This document shows positions 42,320 to 51,264 of a stretch of 64,000 nucleotides of DNA, piece by piece. Under the pieces are notes generated by a model. That model searched no databases. It was not told the DNA's origin and saw nothing but the letters and a program-made list of their open reading frames with translations. The translations under genes were made by a program, and so were the position numbers. Position 1 is the stretch's first letter; every line of letters starts with the position of its first letter. Source of the DNA: Caldilinea sp. CFX5 (GTDB lineage Bacteria; Chloroflexota; Anaerolineae; Caldilineales; Caldilineaceae); NCBI GenBank assembly GCA_021405325.1, contig QWII01000012.1, positions 83,401 through 147,400 of the forward strand, read 5' to 3'.

Positions 42320-44557
42320 ATGAAACAAAAAAAGAACCAAAACGGCCAGCGCCGCACCAACGGCCAGACAATGAACAGCGCCCACCTGGATGCCGAGAGC
42401 AAGGCGCAAGATCTGGCGCAATTCCAGGAAGAGAGCGCCAACCACTATCTGACCACCAACCAGGGCGTGCGCATCAACCACACCGACGATTCGCTCAAAG
42501 CCGGCGAACGGGGGCCGACGCTGATCGAAGATTTTCATTTCCGCGAAAAGATGACCCACTTTGACCACGAGCGCATCCCCGAACGAGTGGTTCATGCCCG
42601 TGGGTCGGGCGCGCATGGCTACTTCCAGGTCTACCAGCCGATGAGCGAGTATACCAAAGCCGGCTTCCTACAAGACCCGTCAGTCAAGACGCCGGTCTTT
42701 GTGCGCTTTTCCACCGTTGTCGGCTTTCGCGGTTCGGCGGACACGGTGCGCGATGTGCGCGGTTTTGCCACCAAGTTCTACACGGCGGAAGGCAACTTTG
42801 ATCTGGTCGGCAACAACATGCCGGTCTTTTTTATTCAGGACGCCATCAAGTTTCCCGATCTGGTTCATTCGATCAAACCGGAGCCGCACAACGAAATGCC
42901 CCAGGCGTCGGCGGCGCATGACACCTTCTGGGACTTTATCTCGCTTATGCCGGAGTCAATGCACATGATCATGTGGGTGCTTTCGGATCGGGCGCTGCCC
43001 CGCAGTTTCCGCATGATGGAAGGTTTTGGCGTTCATACCTTCCGCTTGATCAATGCCCAAGGCAAGGCGCGCTTTGTTAAGTTCCACTGGAAACCTCTCC
43101 TGGGTATGCATTCGCTGGTCTGGGACGAGGCGCAGAAGCTGGCCGGCAAAGATCCCGACTGGCTGCGGCGGGACCTCTGGCAAGCGATTGCGATGGGCAA
43201 TTACCCGGAATTTGAGCTGGGCGTGCAAATTGTCGAAGAGGAGGACGAGTTCAGCTTCGCCTTTGACCTGCTCGATGCCACCAAACTGATCCCTGAAGAG
43301 TTGGTTCCCGTGCAGCCGATCGGCAAAATGGTCTTGAACCGCAACCCGGAGAACTTCTTTGCCGAAACCGAGCAGGTGGCCTTTCATCCTGGTCACGTCG
43401 TGCCGGGCATTGATGTCACCAATGATCCGCTCCTGCAAGGGCGGCTCTTCTCCTACCTCGATACGCAACTGATTCGTCTGGGTGGTCCGAACTTTGCCGA
43501 AATTCCGATCAACCGGCCCCTGGCCCAAGTCCACAACAACCAACGTGACGGCTATATGCGCCAGACCATCAACAAAGGCCGGGTGAGCTACTTCCCCAAT
43601 TCGCTGGGCCAGGGCTGCCCGATGATGACGCCGGAGGCGATGGGCGGCTATGTCCACTATGCCGAAAAGGTGGAGGGGCACAAGGTGCGCGCCCGCAGCG
43701 CCAGCTTCCAAGATCACTATAGCCAGGCCACCCTCTTCTGGCAGAGTTTGACGCCGCCGGAGCAGGAACATCTGGTGGAGGCCGCACACTTTGAACTGGG
43801 CAAGGTAGAAGTCAAAGCAATTCGCCAACGCATGGTCGAACATTTCCAGCAGATCGATCCGGCGTTGGCAACCAGAGTAGCGGCAGGCATTGGGGTCGCC
43901 GCGCCCAGCAACGGCGCGGTGGCGGCGGTGAGCAAAACGGTGAAAAAGGCGGCGCACAAGGTCGCCGAGGCTGTCAAAGCTGAACCACGCACGGTCGAGC
44001 GCTCACCGGCCCTCAGTATGCAAAACACGGTCAAGAACACAATTCAGACCCGCCGTATCGCCATTCTGGCCGCCGATGGCTACAACCACGCCGCACTCAT
44101 GGCTGTGAAGAGCGCCCTGGAAAGCGCCGGCGCGCAGACGGAAGTGGTGTCGAAGATGTTTGGCAACCTCCAAAGCAGCAGCGGCGGGTCGGTGGAGGTG
44201 GACAAGAGCTACCTGACCACCGCGTCGATCATGTACGATGCCGTCTTTATTCCGGGGGGACAGCAAAGCGTTCAGATGATGCAGCAACAGGGGGATGCTC
44301 GTCACTTTGTCAACGAAGCGTTCAAACATGGCAAGACGATCGGCGCTGTTGGTGATGGCGCTGCCTTACTCATGGCCGCCGATATCCAAGGGGTGAACAT
44401 CGCCGGTTCGCAGAATACAGAGGCCGTAGTCGCTCACAAAGGGGTGGTGACCAGCCGTAGTGGGGTTGATCTGAATGGATTCAGCCAACAGTTCATCCAG
44501 GCCATTGCCCAGCATCGCCACTGGGCACGGGAAGAGAAGGAACTCGTTCCGGCTTAA
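42320..44557 (+). CDS. katE: Catalase HPII (large-subunit, clade 2)
   Basis: A 745-residue heme catalase, close to the length of E. coli HPII (753). Visible: distal His in VVHARGSGAHGYF, Asn in LVGNNMPVFFIQDAIKFPD, and proximal Tyr in RLFSYLDTQLIRLGGPNF. After about residue 575 comes the flavodoxin/DJ-1-like domain (IAILAADGYNHAAL, VFIPGGQQS) found only in large-subunit catalases. It destroys hydrogen peroxide in the cytoplasm. AAAGGAAG precedes ATG 42320. Single gene with its own terminator at 44633, which fits stress-regulated expression. Confidence 0.96.
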   Translation: MKQKKNQNGQRRTNGQTMNSAHLDAESKAQDLAQFQEESANHYLTTNQGVRINHTDDSLKAGERGPTLIEDFHFREKMTHFDHERIPERVVHARGSGAHGYFQVYQPMSEYTKAGFLQDPSVKTPVFVRFSTVVGFRGSADTVRDVRGFATKFYTAEGNFDLVGNNMPVFFIQDAIKFPDLVHSIKPEPHNEMPQASAAHDTFWDFISLMPESMHMIMWVLSDRALPRSFRMMEGFGVHTFRLINAQGKARFVKFHWKPLLGMHSLVWDEAQKLAGKDPDWLRRDLWQAIAMGNYPEFELGVQIVEEEDEFSFAFDLLDATKLIPEELVPVQPIGKMVLNRNPENFFAETEQVAFHPGHVVPGIDVTNDPLLQGRLFSYLDTQLIRLGGPNFAEIPINRPLAQVHNNQRDGYMRQTINKGRVSYFPNSLGQGCPMMTPEAMGGYVHYAEKVEGHKVRARSASFQDHYSQATLFWQSLTPPEQEHLVEAAHFELGKVEVKAIRQRMVEHFQQIDPALATRVAAGIGVAAPSNGAVAAVSKTVKKAAHKVAEAVKAEPRTVERSPALSMQNTVKNTIQTRRIAILAADGYNHAALMAVKSALESAGAQTEVVSKMFGNLQSSSGGSVEVDKSYLTTASIMYDAVFIPGGQQSVQMMQQQGDARHFVNEAFKHGKTIGAVGDGAALLMAADIQGVNIAGSQNTEAVVAHKGVVTSRSGVDLNGFSQQFIQAIAQHRHWAREEKELVPA

Positions 44558-44632
44558 GCAATGCTAGCGCTTGTCTAAAAGCATTTGCCTTACCACGCGC
44601 CACCGTGCTGGATTAACCTACCGCTTGGTCAC

Positions 44633-44662
44633 AGCGGGGCAGCGACCACCTGCCCCGCTTTT
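44633..44662 (+). terminator. Intrinsic terminator after katE
   Basis: AGCGGGGCA (44633-44641) pairs perfectly with TGCCCCGCT (44651-44659) around a 9-nt loop, followed by TTT. It lies 76 bp after the catalase stop and just before the end of the convergent AceE-like gene. Confidence 0.7.
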
Positions 44663-44694
44663 GGCGCTTGACGCACCACCCTGACGAGCACAAC

Positions 44695-47040
44695 TTATCC
44701 CGCATCCAACGCTGCCAGCGCCGCGGCCACAATCGCTGCCCAGTCAATACGGAAATGGCGATAGAGATCGGCGCCGGTGCCGGATTGGCCGAAGTCATCG
44801 ACGCCCAACGGAATCAGCGTTGTTCCCAGTGCGCTGCCCAACCAGGCTAATGAGTGAGACGCGCCGTCTTGCACGGTGATGATCGGGGCATGACGTTCAC
44901 TGGACGGGATAAGCCAATCAAAAAGATTGGAGCGTTGGTGATAGGGGGTCGCCCGCCACTGGGCAAAGAGTTGGCGTGGGCTGGTGAGGTTGAGGACATT
45001 CGCCGCCACCCCTTCCTGCCAGAGATAGGCCGCCGCCGCACACGCTTCGGGAATCATCGCCCCGGAGGCGGCAATCTGGACAAGATAGCGCTCATCGACT
45101 TCGGCGCCACTCTGTCGCCAATCCCAGAGACGATAGCCGCCGGCCAGGGTTTGTTCGCGCAAGCACTCTTCGCCCAGGCGCGCCAGCGCCGGTTGCAGCA
45201 AGCGTTGTTCAATCGGTTTGGTGGAGAGGCGGAGGTAAGTAGCATAGCCCTGTTTCCGGTCAAAACAGGCGCGCATCCCTTCGAGCAGTGTCCACTCCAC
45301 TTCACGGGCAAAACAGGGTTCATAGAGGCGCAAGTTGGGCAATTCGGCGCCAATCGAAGGGGTAATCGTCGATTGGTGTGCGCCGCCTTCGGGGGCCAAC
45401 GTCACGCCGGAGGGGGTGCCGGCGAAGACAAACTTGCCGCCGGAGTAGAGCGCGTAGATCAACGCATCCAGCCCGCGACAGACAAAGGGATCATAGACCG
45501 TGCCAATGGGCGCCAGCATCTGCCCGTTCAACTCCGCCGAGAGGCCAAACATCCCCAGCAGCAGGAACAGATTCATCTCCGAAATGCCCAGTTCAATGTG
45601 TTGACCGCCGGGGCCGCGCTGCCACTTGAGCAACTGCTGGGAATCGCCTTCATACTCCGGTTTGGGTTTGCTCTTGAACGCGCCCCGCTTGTTGATCCAA
45701 CCCGACAGATTCGTGGAGAAGGAGACATCGGGCGAGCAGGTCATCAACCGTTCGCGCGCCTCCGGCAGGTCGGCCAGGCGAGAGAGAACGCGGCCAAAGG
45801 TATCCTGGGTGCTGACCTTTTCGCCCACAGGCAGGCTCAACATGGCCGGAATAGCAACCGGCAATGGTTCGGCGGGGATAGGCGCGGTTGGGTAGAGCCG
45901 ATTCTGCACCTGTTGACAAAGCCGGCCGGCAGCGGAATCAGCCGGAAAGAGCGCCCATTCATCCTGCGGGTCGATGTCCAATTGGTCGCGCACCTGGTCG
46001 CGCTGTTTGTCGGTCAGCAACATGGCGTGGTTGAGCGGATGGCCGGCAATCGGCAAGCCCCAGCCTTTGATGGTATAGGCAAAGATGATGGTCGGTTGCC
46101 CACAGGGTTGCGCCGCTTTGTCCAGCACCGTGAGCAGTTCCACCAGATCATGGCCGCCCAGGTTGGCGATCACGCCCGGCAGTTCTTCATCGGTCACATC
46201 TTGTAGGACAACGCGTAGTTCCGGCGTAGCCGTTTCCAGCCGTTCGCGCAGTTGGGCGCCGGGCAAGCGGATCAATGCCTGATATTCTTCATTGTCCATG
46301 TCGTCAATGCGCTGGCGCAACAGGTCGCCAGCGGGCAGGGCAAAGAGCGCCTGCAACTGGCGACCATACTTGGCCTCCAACACCCGCCAGCCCATATCTT
46401 CAAAGAGCCGTTTGAGCCGGGCGGCGCGGATGCCGGGGATCACCCGATCCAGGCTTTGGCGGTTGAGATCGACAATCCAGAGCAGGTTGTCCAGCCCCTC
46501 CAGCGCTTCATCCAGCACCGCTTCCCAAACGTTGCCCTCATCCAATTCGGCATCGCCCACTAGCGCAACAAAGCGGTTGGAGGTCACTTGTCCAAAGTGG
46601 GCATGGGTATATTTCTGCGCCAGGGCGGCAAAGGCCGTGGCGACCACGCCCAGGCCAACCGAGCCGGTGGAAAAGTCCACCCGGTCGGGATCTTTGGTGC
46701 GGCTGGGGTACGCTTGTAAGCCCTTGTAGGCGCGCAGGGTGGTCAGGTATTCGCGCGGTAACTGTCCCAGCAAATATTGCACGGCATGAAAGACCGGCGA
46801 GGCGTGCGGCTTAATCGAAACGCGGTCACCGGCCTGCAAATAGTGAAAATAGAGCGCTGTCAGAATCGTCACCACTGAAGCTGATGACGCCTGGTGGCCG
46901 CCCACTTTCACGCCATCCGGGTTCGGACGCACGTTATTGGCATGATGAATAATGTTGGTCGCCAGCCAAAGAATGCGGCGTTGGATGGTGTCAAGGAGGG
47001 CCAGCGTTTCCGTGGTAAAGACAGGAGCGCTACTCTTCAT
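44695..47040 (-). CDS. Thiamine diphosphate enzyme, pyruvate dehydrogenase E1 (AceE)/transketolase-like
   Basis: A 781-residue ThDP enzyme. The N-terminal half has NPDGVKVGGHQASSASV and the ThDP/Mg motif GDAELDEGNVWEA ending in DLNRQSLD (GDG...N type). The central half has FAGTPSGVTLAPEGGAHQS, as in the homodimeric AceE rather than ordinary transketolase. It is about 100 residues shorter than E. coli AceE (887). No E2 lipoyl transacetylase or E3 gene lies beside it, so partner subunits must be elsewhere or it acts alone. A 48-codon ORF upstream overlaps its start by ATGA. Confidence 0.87.
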   Translation of the reverse strand: MKSSAPVFTTETLALLDTIQRRILWLATNIIHHANNVRPNPDGVKVGGHQASSASVVTILTALYFHYLQAGDRVSIKPHASPVFHAVQYLLGQLPREYLTTLRAYKGLQAYPSRTKDPDRVDFSTGSVGLGVVATAFAALAQKYTHAHFGQVTSNRFVALVGDAELDEGNVWEAVLDEALEGLDNLLWIVDLNRQSLDRVIPGIRAARLKRLFEDMGWRVLEAKYGRQLQALFALPAGDLLRQRIDDMDNEEYQALIRLPGAQLRERLETATPELRVVLQDVTDEELPGVIANLGGHDLVELLTVLDKAAQPCGQPTIIFAYTIKGWGLPIAGHPLNHAMLLTDKQRDQVRDQLDIDPQDEWALFPADSAAGRLCQQVQNRLYPTAPIPAEPLPVAIPAMLSLPVGEKVSTQDTFGRVLSRLADLPEARERLMTCSPDVSFSTNLSGWINKRGAFKSKPKPEYEGDSQQLLKWQRGPGGQHIELGISEMNLFLLLGMFGLSAELNGQMLAPIGTVYDPFVCRGLDALIYALYSGGKFVFAGTPSGVTLAPEGGAHQSTITPSIGAELPNLRLYEPCFAREVEWTLLEGMRACFDRKQGYATYLRLSTKPIEQRLLQPALARLGEECLREQTLAGGYRLWDWRQSGAEVDERYLVQIAASGAMIPEACAAAAYLWQEGVAANVLNLTSPRQLFAQWRATPYHQRSNLFDWLIPSSERHAPIITVQDGASHSLAWLGSALGTTLIPLGVDDFGQSGTGADLYRHFRIDWAAIVAAALAALDAG

Positions 47041-47183
47041 GTTTTGTGCTGTGCCTTTCGTTGCTGTAACAGAAGTTCAGTAAATTTTCGACCAGTGTTT
47101 ATAGACAACTGAGCGCCGCCGGGGATCAAGGTTCCGCTGTTGAGAACGCCGATAAATGTGGCTTTGTCAATTAGCTTTCTCAT
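47037..47183 (-). CDS. Possible small ORF (48 aa) overlapping the AceE-like gene start
   Basis: ATG 47183 opens a 48-residue frame (MRKLIDKATFIGVLNSGTL... ending QQRKAQHKT) whose TGA overlaps the next ATG in an ATGA at 47037-47040. No ribosome-binding site is obvious before 47183. Coupling to the downstream enzyme is suggestive of a leader or helper ORF, but composition alone cannot prove coding. No family is recognised. Confidence 0.35.
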   Translation of the reverse strand: MRKLIDKATFIGVLNSGTLIPGGAQLSINTGRKFTELLLQQRKAQHKT

Positions 47184-47201
47184 TCTAGAAGGCGATCTGG
47201 G

Positions 47202-48233
47202 TTATATCAATCTGACACCCACTTGACGAGCAGCGTCCTTGATCCGTTGCCAGGTCACCTCCGGCAGCGGAATGCCTTCCCGTTCGCGCACAGCCTTTGT
47301 CCGCCACTCGATCTCACCGGGCAGTAAAATTTCCTCAACGCCCGGTGCGCACGGTGTCGCTTTCAACTGCGCGACGAAAGCCGCCGCCTGCACCTTAAAT
47401 TCCGCCACCGGTTGAAAGGCGGCAATATCAATCGCCAGCAACGCCGTCCCCTGATCCCAACGATAACCGGGCAAGAGCGGGAAACCGGCGCCGCTCAAGC
47501 CACCGCCTAACAGTTCGATCATCACGCTGAGCGCATAGCCTTTGTGACCGCCAAAGGGGAGGATCGCGCCGTCATCAAACTGGTCATGGGGGTTGCGGGT
47601 AGGGCGGCCCTCCTTATCGATGATCCAGCCTTCCGGCACCAGTTCGCCCTTGTCGGCGGCCACCTGTAACTTGCCGTGCGCCACCGCCGAGGTGGCAAAG
47701 TCAAAGAAGAGCGGCGGTCGATCGGCCACGGGTAGCGCCCAGGCAATCGGGTTGGCGCCCAACGCGCGACGTGCGCCGCCATAGGGGGCGACAATGCCGC
47801 CGGGTAAGGAGCCATTGCAGACCAGTTGCCCGATCATCTCTTGCTGCGCCGCGCTGACTACATATTCGCCCACTCGCCCCGTGTGGTCACAGTGGCCCAG
47901 CACTACCATGCCGATGCCGGTGGCGCGGGCTTTGGCGATGGCCAGATCCATGCCCTGCGGCAGCGCGACCTGGCCCAGATTCCATTGACAGTCGATCAGC
48001 GCGGTTGACGCCGTTTCGTGGACAATTTTGACTTGGCCGTGCAGTTGTAACGCACCGCTTTGAATGCGTTCCACATACTCCGGCACGCGCAGCACCCCAT
48101 GCGAGTCATGACCGACGAGGTTGCTTTCCACCAGCGAATCGGCAATGCGTTGAGCGACGACCGGAGAAGCGCCAGCAGTGCGGAAGATGGCAAAAACGGA
48201 TTGACGTAATTCTTGTGCGGCGATGGTAAACAT
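47202..48233 (-). CDS. Malate/L-lactate (LDH2) family dehydrogenase
   Basis: A 343-residue NAD(P)-dependent oxidoreductase of the LDH2/MDG2 family, distinct from the classical Rossmann dehydrogenases. Family features: SNLVGHDSHGVLRVPEYVERI, GHCDHTGRVGEYV with the catalytic His, GGARRALGANPIAWALP and FGGHKGYALSVMIELLGGGLSG. Members oxidise malate, lactate, ureidoglycolate or 2,3-diketo-gulonate. ATG 48233 is chosen over the TTG four codons upstream. It is part of the sugar-acid gene group; the start lies 115 bp after the cyclase-family gene on the same strand, with a hairpin between. Confidence 0.92.
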   Translation of the reverse strand: MFTIAAQELRQSVFAIFRTAGASPVVAQRIADSLVESNLVGHDSHGVLRVPEYVERIQSGALQLHGQVKIVHETASTALIDCQWNLGQVALPQGMDLAIAKARATGIGMVVLGHCDHTGRVGEYVVSAAQQEMIGQLVCNGSLPGGIVAPYGGARRALGANPIAWALPVADRPPLFFDFATSAVAHGKLQVAADKGELVPEGWIIDKEGRPTRNPHDQFDDGAILPFGGHKGYALSVMIELLGGGLSGAGFPLLPGYRWDQGTALLAIDIAAFQPVAEFKVQAAAFVAQLKATPCAPGVEEILLPGEIEWRTKAVREREGIPLPEVTWQRIKDAARQVGVRLI

Positions 48234-48265
48234 AAGGTTTCTCAATTCAATCTAGCGACCAAAGC

Positions 48266-48335
48266 GCAGGTGCGCGGCACTGGTCAGCAGTCGGCAGGAT
48301 CGAGTAGTTATCCTTGACCAGTGCCACGCACCTGC
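48266..48335. repeat. 21-bp stem-loop between cyclase and LDH2 genes
   Basis: 48266-48286 pairs with 48315-48335 (20 of 21 positions) around a 28-nt loop. Both flanking genes are on the minus strand, so this is an intra-operon or operon-boundary structure. Confidence 0.85.
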
Positions 48336-48347
48336 TGCGACGCTCGG

Positions 48348-49001
48348 TTACAAGATGGCAATCGCCCGCACCGGTGACGCTTCGCGCCCGGTCAATTTCA
48401 GCGGCAAAGCGACCAGTTGAAAGCGCGGTGTAGGAATGGCGTCCAGGTTGGTCAGATTTTCAAGAATGACGACCTGTTTGTCCAACAAAACCAGATGGGC
48501 AGGAAAGGACGGTCGATCCACCGATGGCGTGTCGACACCGATCAGATGCACGCCGCAATCAACAAGGAACTGGGCCGCTTCACCGGTCATCACCGGATGT
48601 TCGGTGAAATACGCGGGATCACCCCAGCGTTGCGCCCAGCCGGTTTTCAGGATCACTTTGCCCGTTTCCCGTAGTTGATCGACATAGCTGGCAAGGTCGG
48701 CAACATCTATCACACTTTGTGCCGGCAACGTTTTTGGCGTCAGGTCGATCAAGAGCGCTGGGCCAACACACTTTTCCAGCGCCGTCTGTTCAATCGTCGG
48801 GCGCGCGTTGTAAAAGTGGGCCGGCGCATCAACATGGGTGCCGCAGTGTAGTCCCACCGTCACCTGGCTGCTGTTCAAGGCGCGCCGACCAACGGGTGTT
48901 GAGATGCCAATCGCTTCCAGAATCTTGACACCGACCGGTGGATAATCGGGAAAGACCGGTGTTGTCGGTTCCAGTGGATGGGTTAGATCGATAATGGGCA
49001 T
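48348..49001 (-). CDS. Cyclase family protein (kynurenine formamidase-like metal hydrolase)
   Basis: A 217-residue metal-dependent hydrolase. The family signature HCGTHVDAPAHF gives the metal-binding His-x3-His-x-Asp; the N-terminal IDLTHPLEPTTPVFPDYP and the later GVDTPSVD are also typical. Members hydrolyse N-formylkynurenine, isatin or cyclic amides and lactones. Within a sugar-acid cluster a lactonase-like role is possible. The aldolase gene lies upstream on the same strand beyond a 7-bp unit array. Confidence 0.9.
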   Translation of the reverse strand: MPIIDLTHPLEPTTPVFPDYPPVGVKILEAIGISTPVGRRALNSSQVTVGLHCGTHVDAPAHFYNARPTIEQTALEKCVGPALLIDLTPKTLPAQSVIDVADLASYVDQLRETGKVILKTGWAQRWGDPAYFTEHPVMTGEAAQFLVDCGVHLIGVDTPSVDRPSFPAHLVLLDKQVVILENLTNLDAIPTPRFQLVALPLKLTGREASPVRAIAIL

Positions 49002-49016
49002 GGGAAGACCTTGATT

Positions 49017-49139
<123 letters not shown>

Positions 49140-49143
49140 ATTG

Positions 49144-49926
49144 CTAAAACCACAGCTTCGGCGCCGTATCCCGCCCCAAATGGGCCAGATTTTCACGGAT
49201 AGCGCGCACGAGCAACGTCATGTCGGCGCCAAGACCGACCATCTGGAAACCCTGGTCGCGGCGACTGGCGGCGTCGGCCATACCACGGGCCAGGATGCCG
49301 GAGGCGATGCCTTTGGCGGCGGCTTTGCTTTTGATGTCGGTCAGGATTGCAGCGACGCCATGTTCGTCCCAACGGCCCAGATGGCCGTAAGAGGCGGAGA
49401 GATCAGCCGGGCCAAAGAAGATGGCATCAATGCCGGGCAGGGCGAGGATGTCATCAATTTCGGCGACGGCTTCGCGCGTTTCGATAAGCGGGATGAGCAA
49501 CGTCTCGTCGTTGGCATAGCTCAGATATTCCTGCATCCCCATGCCCCATTTAAAGGCCCGTTCGCCGCCGACGCCCCGAATGCCGGCCGGCGGGTAGCGA
49601 CCATAGCTCATGGCCGTCGCCAACTCGTCACGACTGCGGGCGTAGGGTAAGATCACACCGTGGGCGCCCATGTCCAGCACCCGTTTGACCGCGCTCATTT
49701 GCAGTTCGGGCACACGGACGATGACGCTGGTCGCTGAGCCACGGGCGGCGCGCAAATGCTCCATGATCTCTCGATAGTCAAGATGACCATGCTCGGTGTC
49801 AACACAGATCCAATCTAAGCCACAGGCGACGGCAATTTCGGTAATGGTCGGGCTTTCGACCGTCACCCACAGGCCATAGGTCGTCTGCTGGTCACGCAGT
49901 TGCTGACGTAAACGATTTCGGCTCAT
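49144..49926 (-). CDS. HpcH/HpaI family 2-keto-3-deoxy acid aldolase
   Basis: A 260-residue class II aldolase. Visible: VDTEHGHLDYREI with the catalytic His, RVPELQMSAVKRVLDMGAHGVILPY, and the metal ligands Glu in LIETREAV and Asp in FGPADLSASYG. The family cleaves 2-keto-3-deoxy sugar acids (such as KDR, KDGlucarate) to pyruvate plus an aldehyde. ATG 49926, preceded by AAAGGG, is preferred over 49980. The divergent enolase-superfamily dehydratase at 51265 would make the substrate of this enzyme, giving a dehydratase-aldolase route. Confidence 0.93.
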   Translation of the reverse strand: MSRNRLRQQLRDQQTTYGLWVTVESPTITEIAVACGLDWICVDTEHGHLDYREIMEHLRAARGSATSVIVRVPELQMSAVKRVLDMGAHGVILPYARSRDELATAMSYGRYPPAGIRGVGGERAFKWGMGMQEYLSYANDETLLIPLIETREAVAEIDDILALPGIDAIFFGPADLSASYGHLGRWDEHGVAAILTDIKSKAAAKGIASGILARGMADAASRRDQGFQMVGLGADMTLLVRAIRENLAHLGRDTAPKLWF

Positions 49927-50080
49927 AGCAATCCCTTTGTGCGTTAGCGAGGTGGAAAGTTGGGCGCTGCCGCTGCCCATGCACTGGCGCCGGCAACAGT
50001 GGAGGCATCATATCACGGCTGCGGTAGGGTGTCAATTGTCTTTTTGGGGCCGATTTTTAGGGATTGGCGGCACGTTTTAC

Positions 50081-50134
50081 CAGAGTTGGGCGCGTTAGCG
50101 ACCAGGTTGCTGGTCGCTAACGCGCCCAACTCTG
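50081..50134. repeat. Perfect 25-bp hairpin with 4-nt loop
   Basis: 50081-50105 pairs perfectly with 50110-50134 around GTTG. It lies in the 324-bp gap between the aldolase start and a truncated epimerase-like frame, between divergent units, so it is not placed as an ordinary terminator. There is nothing else recognisable in the gap. Confidence 0.92.
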
Positions 50135-50250
50135 ATCATGGCCAAGAACTTTTACAGCCGATTGACGGTTGCTGGCACTTATGTTACAGTTAGCGCACGG
50201 TGGGCAACTGGTTTAGCCCTACCGCCAACCCAAACAGAAAGTAACCGAGT

Positions 50251-50424
50251 ATGACTGCCGCGCTGCAAACGACGATGATTGACGGCCTGTCTGCGCTGAC
50301 TATCGATACACCCATGCTCACGCTGGTCGTTTTGCCGGAAGTGGGCGCCAAGGTGATCTCGCTGCGCTGGAAAGCGAGTAGAAACGAACAACCACCGACC
50401 GCGCCAAACAACAGTCGCTGGTGA
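50251..50424 (+). pseudogene. Truncated N-terminus of an aldose epimerase-like protein
   Basis: ATG 50251 opens a 57-residue frame. MTAALQTTMIDGLSALTIDT followed by MLTLVVLPEVGAKVISLRW resembles the first strands of aldose 1-epimerase/galactose mutarotase-like proteins, where LPExGAKIxSL is characteristic. About 250 residues of such a protein are missing; the frame then runs into KASRNEQPPTAP and a stop just before the SDR gene. Probably a deletion remnant left in the sugar cluster. Confidence 0.5.
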
Positions 50425-50451
50425 TCGGATGACAGAGAAACGGAGCAGCAA

Positions 50452-51237
50452 ATGACAAGCACATTACAGGGAAAACTAGCGCTGGTGACGGGCGCCGGCA
50501 CCGGGATCGGGCGGGAAGTGGCGTTGGAATTTGCCCGCCAGGGCGCGACGGTGGTATTACATTATGCTCACAGCAAGAGTGGCGCCGCCAGCGCCGTGGA
50601 CGAGATCAGCGCCGGCGGCGGCAAGGCGTTGGCGATTGGCGCCGATCTGGGGCAGGTGGAAGAATGTTTTCGCCTGGTTGATACCGCCGCTGACTTTTTA
50701 GGCGGGCTGGATGTGTTGGTCAACAATGCCGGCATCACCGAAACCTGGGACTTTGCAAGTGTGACGCCGGCGCAGTTTGACCAGCTTTACAACGTCAACA
50801 TTCGCGGTCAGTTTTTCTGTGCCCAACGCGCCGTCAACTATATGCTCCAGCGCGGCAAAGGGGCGATTGTCAATATGACCTCGGTGCATGGCTTTGCCGG
50901 GATGCCCGGTCATTCGGTCTACGCCGGCACCAAAGGGGCGATCATTGCCTGGACGCGCGAAATCGGCATTGAACTGGCGCCCAAACAGATCCGCGTCAAT
51001 GCCGTTGCGCCCGGCTGGATCGAGGTGCCGAGTCACTATGCCAAATATGCCGATTATGATGTGCAAGCCGGCGGCAAGGTGATCCCGCTGGGTCGCGTCG
51101 GTTCGCCCTTGGATATTGCCAAAGTCTGCGCCTTCCTGGCCTCGGATGATGCCGCCTTTGTCGTCGGCGCGACTCTTTTGGTCGATGGCGGCACAGTAGG
51201 CTTGATGTCGTTGGCGCGGCCACAGACGACCGAGTAG
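50452..51237 (+). CDS. SDR family oxidoreductase (FabG/sugar dehydrogenase-like)
   Basis: A 261-residue classical short-chain dehydrogenase. Cofactor motif TGAGTGIGREV, NNAG, catalytic Ser in MTSVHGFAG and YAGTKGA as the YxxxK pair, then AVAPGWIEVP. The ending FVVGATLLVDGG is standard. CGGAGCAGCAA precedes the ATG. In the sugar-acid context the likely substrate is a sugar, sugar acid or its keto form rather than a fatty acyl chain. Its stop lies 27 bp before the dehydratase gene, so they are cotranscribed. Confidence 0.93.
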   Translation: MTSTLQGKLALVTGAGTGIGREVALEFARQGATVVLHYAHSKSGAASAVDEISAGGGKALAIGADLGQVEECFRLVDTAADFLGGLDVLVNNAGITETWDFASVTPAQFDQLYNVNIRGQFFCAQRAVNYMLQRGKGAIVNMTSVHGFAGMPGHSVYAGTKGAIIAWTREIGIELAPKQIRVNAVAPGWIEVPSHYAKYADYDVQAGGKVIPLGRVGSPLDIAKVCAFLASDDAAFVVGATLLVDGGTVGLMSLARPQTTE

Positions 51238-51264
51238 CTTTATTGGGTAAAAGGCAAAGTCACC

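Noticed and set aside
44854..46206. 450-codon plus-strand frame
   Set aside because: Antisense shadow of the AceE-like gene; composition typical of GC-rich complementary frames.
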